NCBI GenBank assembly: GCA_002403115.1
Contig: DHHE01000170.1
Coordinates: 1 to 12,186, forward strand
DNA length: 12,186 nucleotides
Reading direction: 5' to 3'
DNA from: a bacterium UBP2_UBA4780
Lineage (GTDB): Bacteria; Edwardsbacteria; AC1; EtOH8
Positions 6,598 to 12,186 of this stretch are shown here, piece by piece. The notes under the pieces were generated by a model, which did not search any database, was not told where the DNA came from, and saw only the letters and a program-made list of their open reading frames with translations. Position 1 is the stretch's first letter. The number at the start of each line of letters is the position of its first letter. The translations under genes were made by a program, and so were the position numbers.

Positions 6598-6632
6598 GCA
6601 GCAGGCCCCCCGGAGTCCGGGGGGCCTGCTGC
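6598..6632. terminator. long GC-rich hairpin between convergent dedA and HU genes
   Basis: Bases 6598-6613 pair perfectly with 6617-6632, giving a 16-base-pair stem closed by a 3-base loop. It lies 15 bases after the dedA stop and 15 bases after the HU stop, so it can serve both converging transcripts. Neither side has a run of T after the stem, so it is not a textbook intrinsic terminator. A very stable stem without a U-tract, or a 3'-end-protecting hairpin, are the likely readings. Confidence 0.8.
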
Positions 6633-6647
6633 TGCCTGGGGAAAGCC

Positions 6648-6917
6648 TTACTTCACCGAGTCCTTCAGCTCCTTGCCGGGCTTGAAGGCGGGGACCTTCT
6701 TGGCCGCTATCTTGATTTCCTTGCCGGTCTGGGGATTCCGGCCGATGCGGGCCTTTCTCTTCTTCACCAGGAACGTCCCGAAGCCTACCAGCGTGACTGA
6801 ATCACCCTTCTTCAGGGACTTGGTGATATTGTCGAACACCGCGTTCACTGCCAGGGCGGCCTCGGCCTTGGTGCAGGTCGTTTTGGCGACGGCTTCGATC
6901 AATTCAGCCTTGTTCAC
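6648..6917 (-). CDS. HU-family nucleoid DNA-binding protein
   Basis: This 89-residue protein is a standard-length HU, the dimeric histone-like protein that bends and compacts DNA. The N-terminal helices run from [10 protein letters not shown]. The turn G-F-G-T-F lies at 45-49. The DNA-binding arm contains [12 protein letters not shown] (57-68), including the intercalating proline at 62. The C-terminus A-F-K-P-G-K-E-L-K is typical. The start is GTG at 6917-6915, supported by a perfect AGGAGG 7 bases upstream (plus-strand 6925-6930). It is transcribed alone from a strong promoter and ends at a shared hairpin. HU and IHF subunits are hard to separate by eye, but the homodimeric HU form is the better fit. 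Confidence 0.97.
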   Translation of the reverse strand: MNKAELIEAVAKTTCTKAEAALAVNAVFDNITKSLKKGDSVTLVGFGTFLVKKRKARIGRNPQTGKEIKIAAKKVPAFKPGKELKDSVK

Positions 6918-6968
6918 GTACTTCCCTCCTTTCGTTTTAAAATATGGAAATTGTTCTGATTGCGTATT

Positions 6969-6997
6969 AGTATATCATTTCGCCATTCCAGCGTCAA
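6969..6997 (-). promoter_or_regulatory. sigma-70-type promoter of the HU gene
   Basis: On the minus strand TTGACG (plus 6992-6997) and TATACT (plus 6969-6974) are separated by exactly 17 bases. The A/T-rich run at 7001-7016 lies just upstream of the -35 box, where an UP element would be. Transcription should start near 6962, giving a leader of about 45 bases that ends in the AGGAGG before the GTG start. This matches the high expression expected of HU. Confidence 0.85.
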
Positions 6998-7052
6998 GGG
7001 TTTTTTTAACATTTTTACGGCCATGATCCGGGCACCGGCGGTCAGCGGCCGT

Positions 7053-9425
7053 TCACAGGGTGGACGCCGGGTCCACGTCGACCCTGACCGCCGCCGTCCT
7101 GTCGCCCCGGCCCACGGCGCGGCCGGCGGCCAGCAGCGGCTCCAGCCGCTCGTGCTTCAGCAGTATCTGGAACCGGTGGCGCCCCCTGAGCCTGGGGATG
7201 GGGGCCGGGGCCGGTCCCAGCGCCTCCACCTCGGGATGGCGGGCCGCCAGGAGCCGGGCGACTTCCCCGGCCTTTTGGCCGGCGGACGCGGCGCTGCCTG
7301 CGGACACGGTGATCAATGCTATTTGTTTATAGGGTGGATACCCCGCCGGCAGCCGTTGTTCCAGCTCCCCCTCGAGCAGCTCCCGGTAAGCGGAGAGGTC
7401 GCGGCACCCGAGCGCCCGGTCGTTGGGCAGCCGGGTCTGCACCAGCACCAGCCCCGGCTCCGCGCCGCGGCCGGCCCGGCCCGACATCTGGACCAGGAGC
7501 TGGGCGGCCCGCTCGGCGCTGCGGAAGTCGGGCAGGCTCAGGATGTCGTCTATGTTCAGTATCCCCACCAGTGAGACCCCGGGAAAATGGTGCCCCTTGG
7601 CGATCATCTGGGTCCCTATGAGCAGACGGGACTCGCCCCGCTGGAAGGAAGACAGGATGCGGCCGTGCGAACCCTTGCGGCCGGTGGTGTCCGAGTCCAT
7701 CCGCAGCAGCCCCGTCCCCGGCAGCAGCTGCCCCAGGTCCTGCTCCAAACGCTGGACGCCGCCCCCCCTGGCCTGCAACCCCTCCGAACCGCAGGCCGGG
7801 CAGACTGCCGGCGGGCGCCGGCGGAAACCGCAGTAATGGCAGAGGACCTGGTCCTGGTCCCGATGGAAGGTGAGGCTGATGTCGCAGTTGCGGCAGCGGA
7901 TGAAGGCCCCGCACCTGCGGCACTGCAGCGCCCGGGCGAAACCGCGGCGGTTAAGCAGCAGCATGACCTGCCCCCCCGAGGACACCTTGTCCCTGACGGC
8001 TTCGGCCAGCCTCTCCGACAGGATGCCGGCCTGGCTCCCCGGCGTTCGGCAGTCGATCAGTTCCACCCGGGGCGGTACCGACTTCCCGATCCGCCGGCCG
8101 AGCAGGTACATCCGGTAGGCGCCGCTTTTGGCCCGGTGATAGCTTTCGACCGAGGGGGTGGCCGAGCCCAGGATGACCTGGGCCCCGAGCCTCCCGGCCC
8201 GGGCCAGGGCCACCTCGCGGGCGTGGTAGAGCGGGTCGGTGTCCTGCTGTTTGTAAGAGGCGTCGTGCTCCTCGTCAACCACCACCAGCCCCAGGTTCTC
8301 CAGCGGGGCGAAAACCGCCGAACGGACGCCCAGCACCAGGGGCAGACGGCCCTCCCGGGCCGCCCGCCAGACGTCGTAGCGCTCTCCGTCCGAAAGCTCG
8401 CTGTGCCAGAGCCCCAGCTGGGGGAAATGCCTGGAAAGCCTTGAGGCCATCTGCGAAACCAGCCCTATCTCCGGGACCAACACCAACACCCGCCTCCCGC
8501 TCTCCAGCGCCCGCTTCGCCGCCCTGATGTAAACCTCGGTCTTGCCGCTGGCGGTGATCCCGAAGACAAGGCTGGCGCCGAACTGCGCCTGCTCCAGCCC
8601 CCTGGAGATGCCGTCGACCGCCTCCTGCTGTTCTCCGCTGAGGGCCAGCACCTCCGGCTCCGGCTCCATGGCTGGGGCCGCCGGGATATCCCGGAGCTCG
8701 CGCCGCTCCCAGCGGGCCAGGCCGTTGGCAGCCAGCCAGGAAGCGGCCGCGGCCGACTTGATCTCGGCCGAGGGGATCTCACCCCTTTGGCGGAGCTGGT
8801 CCCACAGCCGGGCCCGGGCCGGGGACAGCTTGAGGCAGTTCTCGGCGCCGGACCAGACCAGCCAGCGTCCGGCGCGGGCCCGGTCCCGCCCGCCGCTCCA
8901 TTCCAGCCCCGAGGTTATCATGCCCCGGCGTTCCAAACCGACCAAAGCGGCCCCGGCCTCGCTCCCGATCTTCCCCGACAGCCAGGAGATGGAAACCGGG
9001 CCGCGGCCCTTCAACAGCCCCAGTATCCCTGCCTCTATCCCGCTGCAATCCCCGCAGTCTTCCGCGCCGCCGGCCAGCGCCACCGTTCTCCTCTGGCGTC
9101 GGTTCAGTCCCGGCGGCAGGGCCGCCCAGATAGCCTGGCCCCACCCGCAAAGGTAGTTGCGGCTCACCCATTGGGTGAGCCACAGCAGGTGATCGTCAAG
9201 CACCGGCTGGTCGTCCAGGATCGATGACAGCGGCCGGCACAGACGGTGGGTCCGCTCCCTGAGTTCGGTGATTACCCCCACCATCATCCTCCGCCCCACC
9301 GGCACCTCGGCCCTCAGGCCCGGCGCCGCCCGGGAGGCCATGTCCGCGGGAAGGCTGTAGGTCAGGGGCTCCAGTCCCGGGAGGGCCAGGGCCACGTCGG
9401 CGTAACGTAATCTTTCGCTTGACAA
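7053..9425 (-). CDS. priA: primosomal protein N' / replication restart helicase PriA
   Basis: PriA is the 3'-5' superfamily 2 helicase that recognises stalled or repaired forks and starts reloading of the replisome. The 790-residue protein begins with the 3'-DNA-binding domain (about 1-105) and a winged-helix-like region. Walker A is G-I-T-A-S-G-K-T-E at 289-297 and D-E-E-H is at 384-387. G-S-A-T-P-S lies at 420-425. Eight zinc cysteines follow, at 502, 505, 511, 514, 529, 532, 542 and 545. G-T-Q-M-I-A-K-G-H-H-F-P starts at 604, the motif VI segment Q-M-S-G-R-A-G-R is at 646-653, and the normal D-V-D-P terminus is present. The start is TTG: no other start codon exists between the in-frame TAA (plus 9447-9449) and the conserved R-Y-A-D-V-A-L. 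There is no good Shine-Dalgarno sequence. It diverges from the NHL gene and shares its tiny control region. Confidence 0.97.
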   Translation of the reverse strand: MSSERLRYADVALALPGLEPLTYSLPADMASRAAPGLRAEVPVGRRMMVGVITELRERTHRLCRPLSSILDDQPVLDDHLLWLTQWVSRNYLCGWGQAIWAALPPGLNRRQRRTVALAGGAEDCGDCSGIEAGILGLLKGRGPVSISWLSGKIGSEAGAALVGLERRGMITSGLEWSGGRDRARAGRWLVWSGAENCLKLSPARARLWDQLRQRGEIPSAEIKSAAAASWLAANGLARWERRELRDIPAAPAMEPEPEVLALSGEQQEAVDGISRGLEQAQFGASLVFGITASGKTEVYIRAAKRALESGRRVLVLVPEIGLVSQMASRLSRHFPQLGLWHSELSDGERYDVWRAAREGRLPLVLGVRSAVFAPLENLGLVVVDEEHDASYKQQDTDPLYHAREVALARAGRLGAQVILGSATPSVESYHRAKSGAYRMYLLGRRIGKSVPPRVELIDCRTPGSQAGILSERLAEAVRDKVSSGGQVMLLLNRRGFARALQCRRCGAFIRCRNCDISLTFHRDQDQVLCHYCGFRRRPPAVCPACGSEGLQARGGGVQRLEQDLGQLLPGTGLLRMDSDTTGRKGSHGRILSSFQRGESRLLIGTQMIAKGHHFPGVSLVGILNIDDILSLPDFRSAERAAQLLVQMSGRAGRGAEPGLVLVQTRLPNDRALGCRDLSAYRELLEGELEQRLPAGYPPYKQIALITVSAGSAASAGQKAGEVARLLAARHPEVEALGPAPAPIPRLRGRHRFQILLKHERLEPLLAAGRAVGRGDRTAAVRVDVDPASTL

Positions 9426-9445
9426 AACGTCCGATTTAGTATAAT
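9419..9445 (+). promoter_or_regulatory. promoter of the NHL gene, apparently leaderless; overlaps the priA start
   Basis: TTGACA (9419-9424) and TATAAT (9440-9445) are both perfect hexamers, but their spacing is 15 bases, two short of optimum. Transcription would begin near 9452, at or just before ATG 9455 and downstream of ATG 9449, so the message would have almost no leader. The -35 box covers the TTG start codon of priA on the other strand. The same AGTATAAT also reads as TATACT on the minus strand (plus 9438-9443), a possible priA -10, although no good -35 partner is visible for it. Confidence 0.6.
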
Positions 9446-9454
9446 TTTATGGGT

Positions 9455-10321
9455 ATGCGAAAACTGTCTGCTTCCATGGCCGCGCTTCTATGCCTGGCCG
9501 GCCCGTCCCTGGCCCAGTTCGGCAGCGGCCCCGGGGAGTTTATCTTCCCCGCCGGACTCGCCTTGGACAGGCAGGGTAACATCTACGTCACCGAGACCGG
9601 CAACGACCGGGTGCAGAAACTGGATTCCTCACAGGAGTGGATGGCCGGCTGGGGGCGCTTCGGCCCGGACTCGTCCCATTTCAACGACCCCTTGGGGATA
9701 ACGGTGGCCGGACCCGACCTGGTGCTGGTGGCCGATTCCGGCAACCGCCGCATCGCGTCGTTCTCGGCGGAGGGGCGGCTGCTCTCGTTCTTCAGCCTTC
9801 CCGACTCCTCCCTGGCATGGGGGCTGGCGGTCGGCGGCGGACAGCTGTATTTGTCCGACGAGGCCCGGGGCGTCATCGAGGTCCGCGGTTTCGACGGCGA
9901 GCTGAAGCAGGTCATCGGCGGGCAGGGCCGCGAGCCCGGCCAGCTGGACAAGCCCCGGGGCGTAGCCCTGGACCCCGACGGCCGGATCTGGGTGGTGGAT
10001 TCAGGCAACAACCGGATACAGATCTTCTCCCCGGAGGGCTTGCCTGTCAAGGCCATCGGGTCATACGGGGACGACGAGGGCGAGTTCGACGGCCCCTCGG
10101 GCATCGCCATCTCACCTCAGGGGCTGGTTTACGTGACCGATTCCGGCAACGACCGGTTCCAGGAGTTCGATCTGGACGGCGCTTTCCGCAGCCAGGCCGG
10201 CTCCAGCGGCTCCGAGCCGGTGCAGTTCCTCAACCCCACCGGGATCGCGGTGGACGACCAGGGCGGCCTCTACATAGTCGACAGCGACAACCACCGCATC
10301 CAGTTCCTCAGCTCCCAGTGA
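9455..10321 (+). CDS. secreted six-repeat NHL beta-propeller protein
   Basis: The protein has a signal peptide (M-R-K-L-S-A-S, a hydrophobic core, cleavage after about L-A-Q). Six NHL repeats fill the rest, each of the form P-x-G-I-A-x-D-x-x-G-x-x-Y-V-x-D-x-x-N-x-R-I-Q. The clearest repeats contain V-T-E-T-G-N-D-R-V-Q, V-A-D-S-G-N-R-R-I-A, V-V-D-S-G-N-N-R-I-Q, V-T-D-S-G-N-D-R-F-Q and I-V-D-S-D-N-H-R-I-Q; the third repeat is degenerate. Six blades make one complete propeller with nothing left over, so it is probably a periplasmic or surface binding module rather than part of a larger enzyme. Its ligand is unknown. The start is ATG 9455, which gives a classical signal peptide and fits the predicted transcription start. 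ATG 9449 is in frame, two codons upstream, but would lie before that start site. There is no Shine-Dalgarno sequence. Confidence 0.9.
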   Translation: MRKLSASMAALLCLAGPSLAQFGSGPGEFIFPAGLALDRQGNIYVTETGNDRVQKLDSSQEWMAGWGRFGPDSSHFNDPLGITVAGPDLVLVADSGNRRIASFSAEGRLLSFFSLPDSSLAWGLAVGGGQLYLSDEARGVIEVRGFDGELKQVIGGQGREPGQLDKPRGVALDPDGRIWVVDSGNNRIQIFSPEGLPVKAIGSYGDDEGEFDGPSGIAISPQGLVYVTDSGNDRFQEFDLDGAFRSQAGSSGSEPVQFLNPTGIAVDDQGGLYIVDSDNHRIQFLSSQ

Positions 10322-10340
10322 ACCCGCCCCCCCGCCATCA

Positions 10341-10379
10341 GGTAAAAAGACCCCGGCCCCCGGCCGGGGTCTTTTTACC
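10341..10379. terminator. perfect bidirectional intrinsic terminator between NHL gene and lptE
   Basis: Bases 10341-10358 pair perfectly with 10362-10379, an 18-base-pair stem with a 3-base loop. The outer arm carries AAAAAG and CTTTTT, so each strand reads a GC-rich stem followed by five T's. It lies 19 bases after the NHL gene stop. On the other strand the lptE stop codon (10377-10375) and the last base pairs of its tryptophan codon are inside the stem. Confidence 0.92.
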
Positions 10380-10848
10380 AGGTCTCCAGCGACTGCCTGG
10401 TGATCTCCTCGGCCAGGTTGGCGGCCGCCCGCTGCATGCCGGCCGGCTCGTCCAGGGAATCCGGGGCGTAGACCGCCCAGCCGCTGACCGATGCCCCCTC
10501 CCAGACGGCCTTGCCCGAGCCGGCCCGGAGCGCCGCCTTGGCGGTGATGGTCACCCGGTACTGCCTGACCGCCTCCTGGCGGTCGTAGACATAGGGCTGG
10601 TGCTGGTACCCGGTGATCTCGATCTCGTACCTGCCCTGGGCGGCCTTGGGTTCCGAAAGCTTCATCCGGCCGTCCCGCTCCACCGCCTCGAACATGGCCT
10701 TGGTCACCAGCTCGGGCAGGCGGTACTCGGCGGTGGCGTTGGCCGCCGACGGTATGGCCACGGTCCGGAACGGGACCTGCCCCCCGGTGAACGAATAGCA
10801 CCCGGCCGCCAGCAGCCCCAGGCAGGCGGCGACAACGGTCCTCCTCAT
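10375..10848 (-). CDS. lptE: LptE-like LPS-assembly lipoprotein
   Basis: This 157-residue lipoprotein begins M-R-R-T and has a hydrophobic core ending in the lipobox L-A-A-G-C, so Cys17 would be lipidated. The mature part matches the LptE pattern: Y-S-F at 18-20, T-V-A-I-P at 29-33, an R-x-G-R-x-like segment near 58-63 and alternating beta strands such as Y-E-I-E-I-T-G-Y. LptE plugs the LptD barrel and helps insert lipopolysaccharide into the outer membrane. LptE sequences diverge widely, so this is a family-level call. The frame stays open for hundreds of bases upstream, inside rlmD, but AAGGAGG (plus 10853-10859) just before ATG 10848 and the signal peptide fix the start. The ATG overlaps the rlmD stop by 4 bases, so translation is coupled. 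The stop sits within a terminator stem. Confidence 0.82.
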   Translation of the reverse strand: MRRTVVAACLGLLAAGCYSFTGGQVPFRTVAIPSAANATAEYRLPELVTKAMFEAVERDGRMKLSEPKAAQGRYEIEITGYQHQPYVYDRQEAVRQYRVTITAKAALRAGSGKAVWEGASVSGWAVYAPDSLDEPAGMQRAAANLAEEITRQSLETW

Positions 10849-12185
10849 CCCCCCTCCTTCCAAAGAATGGCCAGTGCCTCTATGTGATGGGTCTGCGGGA
10901 ACATGTCGGCCATCCACAGACGCCCGGGCCGGAAGCCCAAAACTGACAGGGCCGCCAGGTCCCGGGCCAGGGTGGCCGGGTTGCACGACAGGTAGGCCAG
11001 CCGCCGCGGCGACAGCCTTCCGATGGCATCGACCACTCCGGGCCGCAGGCCCTGGCGCGGCGGATCCACCACCACCGCGTCGCATGCCTCCATGCCGGCC
11101 AGTGCCTGTCCGGCGTCCCCTGCGATGAAACGGCAGTTGCCGATGCCGTTTTCCAGGGCGGCGGCCCTGGCGTCCCCCACCGCGGCTTCCGACTCCTCGA
11201 TGCCGGCCACCTTCCCCGCCCTGGCGGCCAGCATCAGGGAGATGGAGCCCACCCCGGAATAGAGGTCCAGCACCTTCTCCGTGCCCCCCAGCTCCAGCCC
11301 TTCGGCGATCTTGGCGTAGATCCCCCCGGCCGTCTCCAGGTTGACCTGCAGGAACGATCCCGGCGATACCCTGAGCCGGACGCCGGCCAGCTCCTCCCAT
11401 TGGAACGGACCGCCCCAAAGCCTGCGCCAATCGCGCCCCAAAATGGTGTTGCCCCGGGACGGGTTGGCGTTCTGGTGGATGCCGCAGATCCCGGCGACCC
11501 TGCCGGCCAGGGAACCGGAAACCTCGTCCAGCCCGCCGGGGAGCCGGGTGACCAGGGTCAGCATGACGCTTTTCTCCCGCCGGCTGGAGCGCAGCATCAA
11601 GTGCCTCAGCTGGCCCCGGTGCCCCCTTTCGTCGTAGCCCTCGACCGGCCAGCCCGCCGCCTCGCGGCGGACCTCCGGCCAGGACTTCGACAGCAACGGG
11701 TCCAGCACCGGGCATTGAACGACCTCCACCAACCGGTGGCTCTGCCTCTCATAGTAGCCCATTGACAGCCCCGGTGGCGCCGCCGCCGCCGGGAACTGGG
11801 CCTTGTTGCGGTAGCCCCAGCCGGTGGAGTGCCCGATGACCTCGATTCCGGGAAAGGACGTCTTGCCTAACCGGGCCAGCGTCTCGGCCAGTATCTTCCG
11901 CTTGTTCTCCAGCTGGGAAGGATAATCCATCATCTGCCACTGGCAGCCGCCGCACCGCCCGAACAGGGGGCAGCGCGGCTCGATCCTCGAAGGCGAGGGC
12001 TCCAGCACCTGCTCGATCTCGGCCCGGCAGTAGGTCCGGTGCGGTTCGGTCACCCTGGCCCGCACCCGCTCCCCCGGTATCCCCAGGGGAGCGAAGACAA
12101 CCTGGCCTTTGTGCCGCCCCACCGCGTCCCCGCCGCAGGCCATCGAGTCCAGGGTCAACTCGATTCTCCCGCCCCGGTCAGTCAT
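10845..12185 (-). CDS. rlmD: 23S rRNA (uracil-C5)-methyltransferase, RlmD/RumA type with TRAM domain
   Basis: This 446-residue member of the TrmA/RlmC/RlmD family transfers a methyl group from S-adenosylmethionine to C5 of a uridine. The TRAM RNA-binding domain is at about 1-62, with G-G-D-A-V-G-R near 18-24. The [4Fe-4S] ligands C72, C78, C81 and C158 follow the C-x5-C-x2-C...C pattern. The Rossmann methyltransferase domain has V-L-D-L-Y-S-G-V-G at 305-313 and D-P-P-R-Q-G-L at 374-380. The nucleophile C401 lies in Y-L-S-C-N-P, and the base E436 lies in H-H-I-E-A. The target is most likely 23S rRNA U1939 as for RlmD, but RlmC- or RlmCD-like specificity cannot be excluded. The ATG lies one base from the window end; the N-terminus matches the family, though a few more upstream residues cannot be ruled out. 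Confidence 0.93.
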   Translation of the reverse strand: MTDRGGRIELTLDSMACGGDAVGRHKGQVVFAPLGIPGERVRARVTEPHRTYCRAEIEQVLEPSPSRIEPRCPLFGRCGGCQWQMMDYPSQLENKRKILAETLARLGKTSFPGIEVIGHSTGWGYRNKAQFPAAAAPPGLSMGYYERQSHRLVEVVQCPVLDPLLSKSWPEVRREAAGWPVEGYDERGHRGQLRHLMLRSSRREKSVMLTLVTRLPGGLDEVSGSLAGRVAGICGIHQNANPSRGNTILGRDWRRLWGGPFQWEELAGVRLRVSPGSFLQVNLETAGGIYAKIAEGLELGGTEKVLDLYSGVGSISLMLAARAGKVAGIEESEAAVGDARAAALENGIGNCRFIAGDAGQALAGMEACDAVVVDPPRQGLRPGVVDAIGRLSPRRLAYLSCNPATLARDLAALSVLGFRPGRLWMADMFPQTHHIEALAILWKEGG

Positions 12186-12186
12186 C

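Noticed and set aside
7017..7052. ACGGCC/GGCCGT inverted repeat after the priA stop as a priA terminator
   Set aside because: The stem is only 6 base pairs with a 24-base loop, and on the priA strand it is followed by A's rather than T's.
7587..8444. Plus-strand 285-codon frame opposite priA
   Set aside because: It is antisense to the helicase core and zinc-binding region of priA, with shadow-type composition and no motif.
9637..10887. Plus-strand 416-codon frame across the NHL gene and lptE
   Set aside because: It overlaps two real genes on opposite strands and runs through the terminator. The translation is Arg/Gly/Pro-rich with no domain.
10849..11715. Upstream extension of the lptE reading frame, suggesting a large fusion protein
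   Set aside because: The extension lies out of frame within rlmD and reads as low-complexity sequence. The Shine-Dalgarno sequence, signal peptide and lipobox at 10848 fix the true start.
1..12186. CRISPR array, tRNA, rRNA, insertion sequence, phage, toxin-antitoxin or defence system
   Set aside because: I saw no regularly spaced repeats, tRNA-like cloverleaf, transposase or integrase motifs, or small paired genes. The window reads as a normal housekeeping region with one foreign gene.

Overview
The window is GC-rich, densely packed bacterial DNA. It looks like an ordinary chromosomal housekeeping region of a diderm (Gram-negative-type) bacterium that probably lives anaerobically. An LptE-like lipoprotein and an MlaD-like MCE protein imply an outer membrane. 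The RnfB-like polyferredoxin and the Fe-S RNA methyltransferase fit, but do not prove, anaerobic energy metabolism. Isoprenoids are made by the MEP pathway (ispD, ispF). I cannot assign a phylum from the sequence alone. The style would suit one of the GC-rich diderm candidate phyla, but that is a guess.

Left part (1-4149, plus strand): the 3' end of a four-cluster polyferredoxin, probably RnfB, is followed after 3 bases by a PAP2 phosphatase with a signal peptide. After a 110-base gap comes an MlaD-like lipid-transport protein. Next is an AT-rich aminoglycoside-phosphotransferase-like gene with clearly foreign base composition. Its stop codon overlaps the TTG start of radA.

Middle (4150-6632, plus strand): a 245-base gap contains nested inverted repeats. 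It is followed by a GNAT acetyltransferase, ispD, ispF (overlapping ispD by 31 bases) and a DedA membrane protein (4-base overlap). This run ends at a strong hairpin shared with the convergent HU gene.

Right part (6633-12186): an HU gene with a near-consensus promoter and priA lie on the minus strand. A secreted six-blade NHL propeller gene diverges from priA across 23-29 bases that hold an apparent leaderless promoter. The NHL gene converges on a minus-strand lptE. The perfect bidirectional terminator between them contains the lptE stop codon. lptE is coupled by a 4-base overlap to an RlmD-type rRNA methyltransferase that starts at the window edge.

I found no CRISPR array, tRNA, rRNA, insertion sequence, or recognisable defence or novel multi-gene system. 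The points most worth a second look are the foreign kinase-like gene spliced onto radA, the back-to-back leaderless promoters of priA and the NHL gene, and a possible structured RNA upstream of the GNAT gene.
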